A stretch of 37,291 nucleotides of DNA from the NCBI GenBank assembly GCA_028293175.1, contig JAQGPI010000236.1, positions 1 to 37,291 of the forward strand. The letters run 5' to 3'. The position numbers and the translations under genes are program-made. The first letter of the stretch is position 1. Each line of letters opens with the position of its first letter. Below, one piece after another: positions 8,497 through 16,299 of the stretch. The notes beneath the pieces were generated by a model, which saw only the letters and a list, made by a program, of their open reading frames with translations, had not been told where the DNA came from and ran no database searches. Source of the DNA: Verrucomicrobiaceae bacterium (GTDB lineage: Bacteria; Verrucomicrobiota; Verrucomicrobiia; Verrucomicrobiales; Verrucomicrobiaceae).

Positions 8497-9222
8497 ATGA
8501 CCCGCCTGCTTTTCTGTTCACTCGCCCTGGGACTCGCTTTTGTACTCTCCGGTTGTGAGGCGTTCGAATCGATCAACAAGAAGCCTAAGTTCACCGTCTC
8601 CTTCCATTCCGAGGCGAATGAGGCGGAGTCGCCGCGCAGCATTTTTCGCTATCAGATCCCTGGCCGCCCCGCGCCCTCCGTGTTCCACCGCGTGCCCGAG
8701 TTCACCCAGGAAAATGTCTCCGCCTTCCAATCCTTCCCCGCTGCCAATGGCAACGGCTATGGCATCACCCTGCGGCTGGATTTTCGCGGCACCAACAACC
8801 TCGATCTCATGACCCGCACCCATGTGGGCGAGGTGGCGCTCGCCGTGGTGAATGGCACCCCCGTGGATTTCCTGAGCATCGACCGCCCCGTATCTGATGG
8901 CACGGTGACCATTTGGGAAGGCGTCTCCGAGCCCGTGATCAAGCTCATGCAGGCCAAGTGGCCCGCCATCAACAAGCTCAAATCCATGTCCGCAGGCCAG
9001 GAAATGCTGCCCACCACGAAGGGCGAAAAACGCCGCTCCCGAGCCGCCATCGACGCCGAAAACCAGGCCGCCGACCGCGCCGCGAAGCTGGACGCCGCCA
9101 AGCCCAAGGCCGACCCCTCCGCCCCCCAGGCCCCGGACTCCCTGCCCAGCGCGCCGACCACGAACAAGATCCCGCTGGAAGGCAACACCCAGACGCAGCC
9201 GATGCCGCTGATTAAGAGGTGA
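8497..9222 (+). CDS. Hypothetical lipoprotein
   Basis: This is a 241-residue exported protein. The N terminus is a type II signal peptide (MTRLLFCSLALGLAFVLSGC) with lipobox LSGC and lipidation at C20. The mature part has a predicted beta-rich region (about 30-150), then a charged stretch and a Pro/Ala/Ser-rich low-complexity tail (about 185-225: APQAPDSLPSAPTT). I do not recognise a domain. Secretion and lipid anchoring are well supported; the role is unknown. It is followed with a 4-base gap by a broken WapI-like gene whose best Shine-Dalgarno overlaps this stop codon, suggesting the two were one operon. Confidence 0.8.
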   Translation: MTRLLFCSLALGLAFVLSGCEAFESINKKPKFTVSFHSEANEAESPRSIFRYQIPGRPAPSVFHRVPEFTQENVSAFQSFPAANGNGYGITLRLDFRGTNNLDLMTRTHVGEVALAVVNGTPVDFLSIDRPVSDGTVTIWEGVSEPVIKLMQAKWPAINKLKSMSAGQEMLPTTKGEKRRSRAAIDAENQAADRAAKLDAAKPKADPSAPQAPDSLPSAPTTNKIPLEGNTQTQPMPLIKR

Positions 9223-9226
9223 AGCA

Positions 9227-9685
9227 GTGACTGCGGCCATGGTACGGAATGCCATTTACGAACCTCTGAGGCTCGTTTCACGTGATTCGCGCTCATGGTT
9301 CGAAATCTGCCCCTGGTCGGATGACGGGGCCTTCACGGCGCTGCGTCTTTAGGCCCAGATTGATGTGGGAGGCAGCCGGTTCACCGCCTTGAACCGCTCT
9401 GTCATTCCCCTCAATCTGGCCGAGTTTCCTCCAGCCATTGACAGGTTCATCATGGATCGGAGTGTGCGTCCCAGCCTGGATGGAACAGACGATTCCTTTT
9501 TTCGTCTCACGACCCGCTCGCCGCTTCAAGTTTGCTGTCACTTCAGCATTGGAGACACCTATTGTGGCGGTCCAGGGCCACATGAAACCTATCGCCTGAC
9601 GGGCACTTTTGAGATTGATCAGGACAGGCTCCATCAGATTCACGAATACTTCCGCCGACTGGCCCTGATTCCCAGTTGGGCCTGA
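9227..9685 (+). pseudogene. WapI-like small protein gene interrupted by an in-frame TAG
   Basis: A GTG at 9227 has a well-spaced AAGAGG (9214-9219) that overlaps the upstream lipoprotein stop. From there the frame reads through MVRNAIYEPLRLVSRDSR and SWFEICPWSDDGAFTALRL to a TAG at 9350-9352. It then continues without break (AQIDVGGSRFTALNRS ... LTGTFEIDQDRLHQIHEYF) to a stop at 9685, 153 codons in all. The halves join smoothly: the pattern of a Gly/Phe strand pair, a central helix with L..F..AI..F, and a C-terminal F.IDQ..L resembles WapI-type immunity proteins and related small folds. One CAG-to-TAG change would explain the break. A shorter protein could start at GTG 9365, but it would lack the N-terminal third. 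Family assignment is tentative. Confidence 0.55.
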
Positions 9686-9809
9686 TTTCCTTGCAGTGAT
9701 GCAGCCCATCGCTCATTTGTTGCCCGGCCAAAGCTTCCTGGCCCATCGTATATCTTCAAACCTGAGCCTTCACCCTAGCCTGGAGCGCTCTTCGCTGTGA
9801 TCCATTTCC

Positions 9810-10931
9810 ATGCCCGCCCGCCTTCCAAGACCAGCCCTCATCGCCCTCGCGTTGAGCTTCAGCACCCCCGCGCTGCACGCCCTCGATCTCGTGCTGCCCA
9901 CGGATAACAAGGCCCTATTTGAAGGCCATCCCGAGGAGTTTTACCAGTTCGTGGACCGCACGCTGCCGAGCGGCGAGAAGACCACGCCCTGGGAGGCGGG
10001 GCAGTTTGGTTTCGTGCGCAACGAGGCGCATCTCACCAATGGCGAGACCATTTTCACCCGCTTCCATGAGGGGCTCGACATCAAGCCCATGCACCGCGAT
10101 GCGAAGGACGAGCCGACCGACGAAGTGCGCAGCATCGCCGCTGGCGAGGTCGTTTATGCCTCCCTCATTGCCGGTCACAGCAACTATGGCAAGTACGTCG
10201 TCATCCGCCATGACTGGGGCGAGGGCCCTTTCTGCTCGCTCTACGCGCACTTGAGCGAAATCAAATGCGCGGTGGGCGACAAACTGGCCGCCGGCGCGCC
10301 CTTTGCCATCATGGGCCACACCGGCGATGGGCTCGACCGCCGCCGCTCGCACGTGCATGTGGAGCTCGATCTCTTCCTCTCCAGCCGCTTCGGTGAATGG
10401 CACGATGGCACGGCCAGTTCGCCTAATTTTCACGGCAACTACAACGGCATGAACCTCGTGGGCGTGAACCTTGCTACAGTGTATCAAGCCCATGCCAAGG
10501 ACCCCAACGTCTCCCCGGCCGCGCTGGTGAAAAGCGCCGAGCCTTACTTCCGGGTCGCCGTGCCCGGTCTCGCCGAAATGGAGATCCTCAAAAGCTACCC
10601 CTGGCTCTGCGCCACGCCCATTCCGGCGGTACCACCGCAGAGCTGGCAGGTCACCTTCACTGCCTGGGGCCTGCCCATCAAGATCGAGCCCGCGAACGAG
10701 CCCGTGGCCGAACCCCAGGTGGTATGGGTGAAGCCCTCCACCAGCCCGCATTTTTCCTTGTCCCGCCACCTCCTCAACGGCCTCGGATCGACCGCCAAAC
10801 TCAGCGGCGATGGCGAAGCCTATGTGCGCCTGACCTGCGGCATGGAAAACATCCGCAAAGCCAAGCCCGTGGTTTCATCAACGAAAGACAATGCGCCAGC
10901 GCCAGCCAAGCGGAAGAAGAGGAAGGCCTAG
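9810..10931 (+). CDS. M23-family (LytM-like) metallopeptidase, exported
   Basis: This 373-residue protein has a signal peptide ending near LHA (about residue 23). The catalytic domain of peptidase family M23 spans about 60-200. Zinc ligands are visible as H86-x3-D90 (FHEGLDI) and the HxH motif H181-V-H183 (SHVHVELDLF), with a supporting YAHLSE (H147). GEVVYA and YGKYVVIRHD are the usual core strands. These enzymes cleave peptide crossbridges of peptidoglycan or activate amidases. The C-terminal half (200-350) is beta-rich and unassigned, ending in a basic tail KRKKRKA. All metal ligands are present, so it should be active in the periplasm. Confidence 0.88.
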   Translation: MPARLPRPALIALALSFSTPALHALDLVLPTDNKALFEGHPEEFYQFVDRTLPSGEKTTPWEAGQFGFVRNEAHLTNGETIFTRFHEGLDIKPMHRDAKDEPTDEVRSIAAGEVVYASLIAGHSNYGKYVVIRHDWGEGPFCSLYAHLSEIKCAVGDKLAAGAPFAIMGHTGDGLDRRRSHVHVELDLFLSSRFGEWHDGTASSPNFHGNYNGMNLVGVNLATVYQAHAKDPNVSPAALVKSAEPYFRVAVPGLAEMEILKSYPWLCATPIPAVPPQSWQVTFTAWGLPIKIEPANEPVAEPQVVWVKPSTSPHFSLSRHLLNGLGSTAKLSGDGEAYVRLTCGMENIRKAKPVVSSTKDNAPAPAKRKKRKA

Positions 10932-10960
10932 CGCGACATCACCTCACGCGGTTGGATTCA

Positions 10961-11005
10961 AGCCTTCAGCGATCAGGAAAAACGTGTCATGGGCCGTGAT
11001 GCGGA
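10961..11005. repeat. Dispersed repeat, family G, copy 1
   Basis: AGCCTTCAGCGATCAGGAAA, followed by a GTCATGGGCCGTGATGCGG block. A closely similar segment lies at 21708-21752. It sits between the M23 peptidase and the MFS gene. No inverted structure is obvious, and it is not clearly coding. Confidence 0.6.
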
Positions 11006-11039
11006 GTATGGCAAGGTGAACACCTCCCTCCGCTAACCC

Positions 11040-12254
11040 ATGGCCGACGAGCCCCGACCGCAGCCCGAATCGAAACGCATTCATTGGCGTAACATCCTCA
11101 TCGCCGCCCTGCTCATGGTGGCGACCATGCCGGGGCGCACCCAGGGCCTGGGCCTCATCACGGAGCCGCTCCTGCGCGACCTGCAACTGGACCGAGTGAC
11201 CTATGCGAACCTCAACTTGTGGGCCACCCTGCTCGGCGCGCTGATCTGCCTGCCTGCGGGCGGGTTGTTTGACAAGCTGGGCCTGCGCTGGACCAGCAGC
11301 GCGATCGTGCTGCTCTTGAGTGCGGTGGTGTGGCAGATGAGCGGCATGGCGGGCGGCGTAGTGATCCTTTTCACCTGGCTGCTGCTCACCCGTGCGCTCG
11401 GCCAGAGCGCGCTCTCCGTGGCCAGCATCAGCCTCGCGGGCAAGAGCTCCAAGGGTGGCGAAGGCATGGCCATGGGCGTGTATGCCACAGCGCTCAGCGT
11501 GCTCTTTGCCATCGCCTTCGTGGTGGTGGGGAAGAGCATCGAAACGAACGGCTGGCGCACTGCCTGGAATCAACTCGCGCTGGCGCTGGCTTTCGGCGTG
11601 GTGCCGCTCACGATCCTGTTTTTGCGCGAGCCGGAAAGGGTGGCGAAGCAAACCACCGAGCACCTGCCCGGTGCCTCCCTCGAGGCCGCGCTGCGCACCC
11701 GCGTCTTCTGGGTCTTCGCTGCTGCCACGGCCTTGTTTGGGCTCGTGTCTTCCGGCCTCGGGCTCTTCAATGAAGCCGTGCTGGCGGAGGCCGGTTTCGA
11801 TGCCGCCACCTATCACAGCTTCCTCGCCGCCACCTTCATCTTTGGCCTGCTCGGCCAGATGCTGTGCGGCTGGCTCGCCCTGCGCCGCCCCATGCCAGCG
11901 CTCATGAGCGTGGGCATGCTGCTTTATGCCGTGGGGCTGCTGGGCCTGCCGCTGGTGCATGCGCAATGGCAGCTCTGGATGCTCGCCGCGATCATGGGGG
12001 CGGCTGGCGGCTTCATCACCGTGATCTTCTTCGCCGTGTGGGGCCAGGCTTTTGGCCGTCGTCATCTGGGCCGCATCCAGGGCGCGGCGCAGATGCTCAG
12101 CGTCTTCGCCTCCGCGCTCGGTCCGCTGCTCTTCGCCGAATGCCATGCGCGCGCTGGTTCATACGCGCCGCTGCTGTATGGACTCGTGCCCGTGGTCCTC
12201 ATCACCGGCTTCCTCGCGTGGCGCACGAAGCTGCCTCGAGAGGCGAGGGGATGA
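11040..12254 (+). CDS. Major facilitator superfamily transporter
   Basis: This 404-residue integral membrane protein has about 12 hydrophobic segments in a 6+6 arrangement. A motif A-like loop, AGGLFDKLGLRW, follows the second segment (about 73-84), and a charged central loop (EPERVAKQTTEHLPG, about 195-210) separates the halves. The second half contains WGQAFGRRHLGRIQGAAQM, similar to the motif A repeat of many MFS exporters. Substrate cannot be deduced. No Shine-Dalgarno is evident. The gene converges with the HNH gene. Confidence 0.88.
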   Translation: MADEPRPQPESKRIHWRNILIAALLMVATMPGRTQGLGLITEPLLRDLQLDRVTYANLNLWATLLGALICLPAGGLFDKLGLRWTSSAIVLLLSAVVWQMSGMAGGVVILFTWLLLTRALGQSALSVASISLAGKSSKGGEGMAMGVYATALSVLFAIAFVVVGKSIETNGWRTAWNQLALALAFGVVPLTILFLREPERVAKQTTEHLPGASLEAALRTRVFWVFAAATALFGLVSSGLGLFNEAVLAEAGFDAATYHSFLAATFIFGLLGQMLCGWLALRRPMPALMSVGMLLYAVGLLGLPLVHAQWQLWMLAAIMGAAGGFITVIFFAVWGQAFGRRHLGRIQGAAQMLSVFASALGPLLFAECHARAGSYAPLLYGLVPVVLITGFLAWRTKLPREARG

Positions 12255-12267
12255 AGGTGTTAGCCGC

Positions 12268-12645
12268 TCAGGAAGAACGCAAATCAAGGCGGTCTTCCGA
12301 GTTCAAATCAAGCACCTGGACAGTCGTGCGGCCGCTAGTCGTAAGCCCCGCCACATGCACGCCTTTCCACTCAAAGTGCTCGTTCCAAAGGTCTTTGCGA
12401 GGATTGAAGAGTGCCGTCACAAGATCGGTGGCGGGATCAATGCCTGTCAGGTTCGAGCCTTTGCGCAAATTGCAGTCGATGCAGGCCAGACATAGGTTGT
12501 CGGGCTCGTCCGAGCCGCCATGTTTTCTTGGCCGGATGTGCTCGATATGCAAGGGCGCCAGCGGGGAGTCGCTTTGGTGCAGCAGGCAGTACTCGCAGCG
12601 ATTCTTCGCCCGATTCCTGACGAATGCTCGCACCGCCTCCTTCAC
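12268..12645 (-). CDS. HNH endonuclease-like protein
   Basis: This 125-residue protein has a compact HNH/McrA-type motif. C17-x2-C20 (RCEYC) and C52-x2-C55 (LACIDC) form the structural zinc site. HIEHIRPRKHGG (33-44) supplies the catalytic His, and DNLCLACIDCNLRKG the Asn/His part. The C-terminal half (GIDPATDLVTALFNPRKDLW, then NEHFEWKG) is characteristic of a widespread single-domain HNH family. The start overlaps the preceding small gene by four bases (ATGA type), so the two proteins are made together. No restriction, phage or homing context is seen. Confidence 0.85.
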   Translation of the reverse strand: MKEAVRAFVRNRAKNRCEYCLLHQSDSPLAPLHIEHIRPRKHGGSDEPDNLCLACIDCNLRKGSNLTGIDPATDLVTALFNPRKDLWNEHFEWKGVHVAGLTTSGRTTVQVLDLNSEDRLDLRSS

Positions 12646-12899
12646 AATTCAGCGACACCAGCGCGATGACGTGCCTGCCGCCGCAGGATGGCGACAAATT
12701 TGTTGGCACGGATGTAGCCTTCGTACTCCTCGCGGTCCTCTTCGGAAAGCGCGCCTTCCGTGGACTTGCAGGCCAGTTCCTCAATGCGCTCCTGAACCTT
12801 TGGGTCAGCCTTCAAGGCCAGGACCTCCGCCTCCTTGCCCGGAAGCAGGAGTTGCAGCAGCGGGGCCACACCCTCTTGAAATGCAGTCTGAGCACTCAT
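12642..12899 (-). CDS. Small acidic helical protein paired with the HNH gene
   Basis: This 85-residue protein is strongly helical and charged. It has a Leu-rich N-terminal segment (GVAPLLQLLL), a middle EELACKSTEGALSEEDREEY motif, and a basic end (AILRRQARHR). The pattern ..G.LS.EE..EYE.Y......AIL...AR.. is, from memory, typical of small proteins encoded directly upstream of this HNH family in cyanobacteria, planctomycetes and relatives. The four-base overlap with the HNH start indicates translational coupling. It may be a partner, chaperone or inhibitor of the nuclease; that is inference. It is divergent from the membrane protein at 12991. Confidence 0.72.
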   Translation of the reverse strand: MSAQTAFQEGVAPLLQLLLPGKEAEVLALKADPKVQERIEELACKSTEGALSEEDREEYEGYIRANKFVAILRRQARHRAGVAEL

Positions 12900-12990
12900 G
12901 CTCTACTGGTAATGCGACCCGGCGAATAGGCAAGGATCGCCTTTTGCCCCCGTCCTGGAACAAACCAGCCCCACCCGACGTTCTTACCCC

Positions 12991-13662
12991 ATGAGCTGGT
13001 TCCAACTTGATCCCCAAAGCCTTGCCGCGCGTGCTCGCGGGCAGGCGCTGCCATCCTTGTCCGCCTCGGTGTGGCGCGGTATCCTGGGTTTCACCGCCGT
13101 CAGCGTCGCGGGCTTCCTCCCTTGGGGCGTGTTCGGCAAGTGGTTCCGCGGCCATGGCGGTGAGCTGCCCATGTACATCGCCTGCGCCGTCGTCTTCATC
13201 GTTCTAAGCGGCCTCTTGCTTCACCGGCTCATCATCGGCACCGGCTCGCTGCCGCGCTTCTACAAGCTCTTCAGCCTCGCCTTCACCGCCTACTCCGTGG
13301 CCTGGATCATCGGCTGGATGAGCCTGCGCGGCCACCCAGGCAGCATCGCCGGATTGTTTGCGGGCACCGTCGTCATGGGCCTCATGCTCGCCTCCGCCTT
13401 TGATGCCTGGCGCGAAGTGGTGAAGGTGATCCTCGCCCTCTTCGTGTTCAATTCCATCGGCTACTTCACCGGCGGGGTGATCGAGGTTGCTCTCATCGGC
13501 ATCCCCGAGTGCTCGGTCGGCGGCGTCACCCTCGCCAAGCCCACGCAGTTGATGGTGGCCATGATGCAGTGGGGCGTCTGCTACGGCATCGGCCTTGGCG
13601 CGGGATTGGGAATCGCTTTCCACCTCTGCCAAAAGCAGGCGCGCGCCTTGCTCCATGCCTGA
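12991..13662 (+). CDS. Conserved hypothetical integral membrane protein
   Basis: This 223-residue protein has about six hydrophobic segments (near 29-48, 62-82, 91-109, 117-135, 143-165, 188-212). No signal peptide, catalytic motif or recognised domain is seen. GVIEVALIGIPECSVGG, between the last two segments, may be a re-entrant or periplasmic loop. It lies 28 bases upstream of a secreted thioredoxin-like gene and could share its transcript. Function is unknown; the coding call rests on the long hydrophobic pattern and the absence of a better frame. Confidence 0.75.
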   Translation: MSWFQLDPQSLAARARGQALPSLSASVWRGILGFTAVSVAGFLPWGVFGKWFRGHGGELPMYIACAVVFIVLSGLLLHRLIIGTGSLPRFYKLFSLAFTAYSVAWIIGWMSLRGHPGSIAGLFAGTVVMGLMLASAFDAWREVVKVILALFVFNSIGYFTGGVIEVALIGIPECSVGGVTLAKPTQLMVAMMQWGVCYGIGLGAGLGIAFHLCQKQARALLHA

Positions 13663-13690
13663 CATCCTCTTGCCATCTCCGAATCTCCCC

Positions 13691-14257
13691 ATGAAATCGC
13701 TCCGCCGCCTGCTTCCTATCCTGCTTCTACTTGTTAGCTTGTCCCATGCCCAGGTGAAGCCCCTCACGCTCCCTGCCGCCGATGGCAAGGACTACACGCC
13801 GCTCGCTCTGGGCGACAAGAAGGCCGCCGTGTTCTGCTTCGTCTCGCCCTACTGCGCCACCTCCAGCTCCTACATCCCGGAGATGAACAAAATCGTGGCG
13901 GATTACGGCGCAAAGTTCAGCTTCTTCTTCGTCCACGCCGATCCCGAGCTGAAGCTGCCCGATGTGCTTCAACACACCGAACTCATGGCGATCAAGGCCC
14001 CCGTGCTGCTCGACAAGGAGCAGACCCTAGCCAAGCTCACGCAGGCCCGGATCACGCCCGAGGTGGCCGTGCTCACCGCCGATGGCAGGACACTGTATCA
14101 GGGCCGCATCAACGACCTCTACCTCGGCCCCACGAAGAAGCAGCGCAAGGCCACCACCAAAGATTTGCGCGACGCGCTCGACGCCATCCAGGAAGGCAAG
14201 CCCGTGGCCGTGGCGAAGACGGAAGCCGTGGGCTGCAAGATCAGCGGGATGAAGTGA
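13691..14257 (+). CDS. Secreted thioredoxin-fold (redoxin-like) protein
   Basis: I chose the ATG at 13691 because it gives a clear signal peptide (MKSLRRLLPILLLLVSLSHA) and 188 residues; earlier in-frame starts add non-signal sequence and overlap the preceding gene. The mature part has a thioredoxin/peroxiredoxin-like fold: AAVFCFVSPYCATSSSYIPE at the active-site position, FFFVHADPE, PVLLDKEQTLA, and the cis-Pro strand ITPEVAVL. The expected CxxC is replaced by C55-A-T-S58 (CxxS). Another Cys is at 49, and one lies near the C terminus (AVGCKI). This matches a redoxin-like family common in Planctomycetes and Verrucomicrobia. Redox activity is plausible, but the partner is unknown. Confidence 0.78.
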   Translation: MKSLRRLLPILLLLVSLSHAQVKPLTLPAADGKDYTPLALGDKKAAVFCFVSPYCATSSSYIPEMNKIVADYGAKFSFFFVHADPELKLPDVLQHTELMAIKAPVLLDKEQTLAKLTQARITPEVAVLTADGRTLYQGRINDLYLGPTKKQRKATTKDLRDALDAIQEGKPVAVAKTEAVGCKISGMK

Positions 14258-14285
14258 GAGGTTTGGTCCTGTTGAGCACGCCTGC

Positions 14286-14362
14286 GAAAGTGGCTGCAGC
14301 TTCAACCGCATCAGGTAAGGCTTTATCCTGACCCTGATTCGGCTGAAACCGAAACCACTTCA
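14286..14362. repeat. Family A palindromic repeat, full copy (A3)
   Basis: Arms GAAAGTGGCTGCAGCTTCAA (14286-14305), continuing CCGCATCAGG, and CCTGATTCGGCTGAAACCG..AAACCACTT (14333-14360). It lies 28 bases after the thioredoxin-like stop codon. The stems contain several mismatches, so this is a somewhat decayed copy. Confidence 0.75.
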
Positions 14363-14370
14363 CTCAGGGC

Positions 14371-14491
14371 GCGGAGCGCAAGTAGCCCAGTTGCGCCGCA
14401 ACTGGTTTCGCTTTGCATGGTCCACAGTTGAGCCTGGAGGCCTCACAACCCGACACCAGTTGCGGCGCAACTGGGCTACTCGTTCCTCCGC
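14371..14491. repeat. Palindromic repeat, family B
   Basis: A nearly perfect inverted repeat with arms of about 36 bases: GTAGCCCAGTTGCGCCGCAA (14382-14401), flanked by GCGGAGCGCA and CTGGT, and its complement ACCAGTTGCGGCGCAACTGG (14455-14474), followed by GCTACTCGTTCCTCCGC. The centre is about 48 bases. The stem GTTGCGCCGCAAC is itself palindromic. It lies in the 438-base non-coding stretch 14258-14695. Confidence 0.8.
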
Positions 14492-14538
14492 ATGGCATGG
14501 GGGCTCATCCGCATTAGAAAAGCTCAAAATGACCCAAC

Positions 14539-14577
14539 ATGCCTGATCCTGATTCGGCTACAGCCGAAACCACTTTC
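14539..14577. repeat. Family A palindromic repeat, half copy (A4)
   Basis: One arm only: ATGCCTGATCCTGATTCGGC, then TACAGCCGAAACCACTTTC. It matches the right arm of copy A6 at 34177-34215, including the flanking ATGCCTGATC. The left arm is missing or decayed. Confidence 0.75.
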
Positions 14578-14578
14578 A

Positions 14579-14683
14579 ACGCAAATGGAACCGGATGAAC
14601 GCAAATCGAACCCCACCGCAAACAAGCCTCATCTTCCCTTCAAAGGTTCCCATTTGCGTTCATCCGGATCCATTTGCGGTTAA
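14579..14683. repeat. Inverted repeat, family F, copy 1
   Basis: Left arm ACGCAAATGGAACCGGATGA, then ACGCAAAT (14579-14606). Right arm ATTTGCGTTCATCCGGATCC, then ATTTGCGGTTAA (14652-14683). A second copy, with the same TCAAAGGTTC tract before its right arm, lies at 19996-20105. It fills the 3' side of the non-coding stretch before arsC. Confidence 0.75.
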
Positions 14684-14695
14684 ACAAATCATCTT

Positions 14696-15136
14696 TCATG
14701 GGGCCGCCTTGCCTTGATCCCCACGCCCATCTGCATACGCGCCAAACACAGCCTTGATCTCATCACGCACGCGACGAAACACGGCCCGTTGCTCTTCCTC
14801 GGTCCCGGTGGCATGAGCGGGATCATCAAAGGGCCAGTGATGGCGGTTCACCTGGCCGGGGAACATGGGGCATGTCTGATCGGCGTTGCCACACACGGTG
14901 ATGACGGTTTCCACCTCCTGGCTGAGGAATTCATTCATGTGCTTGGAGTGATGGCTGGAGATGTCGATGCCGATTTCCGCCATCACCTGGATGGCCATGG
15001 GATGCACATAACCGGCGGGCTTGGAGCCTGCGCTGCCCACGCGCAAACGATCGCCCACGGCGGCGCGCAAGAGGCCTTCGGCAAGATGGGAGCGGCAGGA
15101 ATTGCCGGTGCAAAGAACGAGGACAAGGGGAGGCAT
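14696..15136 (-). CDS. arsC: Arsenate reductase, thioredoxin-coupled LMW-PTPase type
   Basis: This 146-residue enzyme reduces As(V) to As(III). It has the low-molecular-weight phosphatase P-loop CTGNSCRS (nucleophile C9) and the redox pair C82 and C89 in [10 protein letters not shown], matching the three-cysteine relay of the S. aureus pI258 ArsC type, which is recharged by thioredoxin. The acid loop is HWPFDDPA. All catalytic residues are present. It is the last gene of a minus-strand operon: arsR, aquaporin, DUF6428, arsC. Confidence 0.94.
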   Translation of the reverse strand: MPPLVLVLCTGNSCRSHLAEGLLRAAVGDRLRVGSAGSKPAGYVHPMAIQVMAEIGIDISSHHSKHMNEFLSQEVETVITVCGNADQTCPMFPGQVNRHHWPFDDPAHATGTEEEQRAVFRRVRDEIKAVFGAYADGRGDQGKAAP

Positions 15137-15148
15137 GACGAGGGAAAT

Positions 15149-15607
15149 TTAGCAGCAGCCGCCCGTCGTTGAGGTGTCGCAGCAGCCCGTGGCGGGCGTG
15201 CATAGCTCCTTCGCCAGGCAGTCCGTATGGCGCAGGCGAGTGTGCAGATACACCGCTCCTTCATCATGCGAAATGCTCTCCAGTGGGAACTGCGAGATCA
15301 GGCCTTCCTCGTACTCGATCTGCACGGACAGTGTATCATCTTCTAGCAATTCCTTGCCCTTGTGGATGATGGCCGCGAGCTTGCCCGCGTTCAGGCGATG
15401 GTCCTCGTCATTATCGGTCACCCAGGTTTGCAGCAGGCAATGGCTCTCGCTCCGGCGGGTGCCGCCGCAGTCGATGAAACGCTTGTCCACACGGCCCACT
15501 TCAGTGACATGGGCATGGAAGGGGATGAGGCCGCCGTCCGGCAATACGAAGCGCACTTCAGCATCGGGTTGCAGGCGCAGGGCGGTTTCGAGATCGTGAA
15601 TGGTCAT
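15149..15607 (-). CDS. DUF6428-like protein of the arsenic operon
   Basis: The ATG at 15607 was chosen because the sequence upstream of it overlaps the aquaporin frame and looks like its shadow. It gives 152 residues beginning MTIHDLETALRLQPDAEVRF. The sequence (FVLPDGGLIPFHAHVTEVGR, the segment IDCGGTRR, then CLLQTWV) fits the DUF6428 family often found beside arsR/arsC. The C terminus is Cys-rich (ATGCCDTSTTGGCC), which could bind arsenite or a thiophilic metal. Biochemical function is not known. It sits 12 bases upstream of arsC, so co-transcription is very likely. Confidence 0.82.
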   Translation of the reverse strand: MTIHDLETALRLQPDAEVRFVLPDGGLIPFHAHVTEVGRVDKRFIDCGGTRRSESHCLLQTWVTDNDEDHRLNAGKLAAIIHKGKELLEDDTLSVQIEYEEGLISQFPLESISHDEGAVYLHTRLRHTDCLAKELCTPATGCCDTSTTGGCC

Positions 15608-15633
15608 AGTGAGTGGGGAATGAGAATGAAAAA

Positions 15634-16299
15634 TCAGGCGCAGTTGCCGCCGCAGCAATCGCCCTCGCGGACGCCCCGGCAGAGCGGCACGGCGACGCAG
15701 GCGCCAAGCAGCGGCGCGACAAGATACAGCCACAGATGCGTGAAGTGGCCGGAGACAAGGGCGGGTGCCAGCGAGCGCACCGGGTTCATCGAAGCACCGC
15801 TGATGGGCCCGGCAAACATCGCTTCCAGGCCGATGATGCTGCCGACCGCAATACCAGCGGTGATGCCCTTTTCCTTCGAGCCGGTGGACACGCTCAAGAT
15901 GGTAAACATCAGCATCCCCGTGAGCACGGCCTCCAGGATGAAGCTCTGCATTTCAGTGCCTGCCGGAAGAGTGGCACCGAGCGTGAGATCAGCGGGGAAG
16001 AGCACCTTCAACAAGCCGCTGGCCAGCAGCGCGCCGGTTGTTTGCGCCAGCACATAGCCGGGCACTTCGCGCCAGGGATGACGGCCCGCGACGGCGAAAG
16101 CGATGGTCACAGCCGGGTTCAAATGCGCACCGCTCACATCGCCAAAGGTGTAGATCATCACCATCACGATGAGGCCAAAAGTAAGCGCAATACCCGCATG
16201 GCCGATGGAGCCGGCACTGGCCGCATCAATGACAATCGCGCCCGTGCCGGCGAAGACCAGCGCGAAGGTGCCGAGGAGTTCTGCCAGGGCTTTTCTCAT
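15634..16299 (-). CDS. Aquaporin (MIP) family channel in the arsenic operon
   Basis: This 221-residue membrane channel has six hydrophobic spans and two half-helices. The first NPA box is intact (GAHLNPAVT); the second is NPV (GASMNPVRS). The N terminus MRKALAELLGTFALVF is typical. The C terminus is unusual: GDCCGGNCA, four cysteines in nine residues, which might bind As(III). Its start overlaps the arsR stop by four bases. No ArsB or ACR3 pump is present, so arsenite made by ArsC probably leaves by diffusion through this channel, as reported for the arsR-aqpS-arsC operon of Sinorhizobium meliloti. That role is inferred from context. Confidence 0.88.
   Translation of the reverse strand: MRKALAELLGTFALVFAGTGAIVIDAASAGSIGHAGIALTFGLIVMVMIYTFGDVSGAHLNPAVTIAFAVAGRHPWREVPGYVLAQTTGALLASGLLKVLFPADLTLGATLPAGTEMQSFILEAVLTGMLMFTILSVSTGSKEKGITAGIAVGSIIGLEAMFAGPISGASMNPVRSLAPALVSGHFTHLWLYLVAPLLGACVAVPLCRGVREGDCCGGNCA

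Noticed and set aside
10944-12146. 400-codon minus-strand frame opposite the MFS transporter
   Set aside because: His/Glu/Gln-rich nonsense composition; the plus-strand product has 12 membrane segments and family motifs.
14492-14683. Small plus-strand frame of 63 codons before arsC
   Set aside because: Most of it is translated repeat sequence (A4 and F1). The same LKPQPLS-like peptide appears wherever family A occurs, so it reflects the repeat and not a gene family.
15608-15733. N-terminal extension of the DUF6428 frame to 15733
   Set aside because: The added Arg/Ala-rich residues overlap the aquaporin gene in another frame; the family begins at the ATG at 15607.
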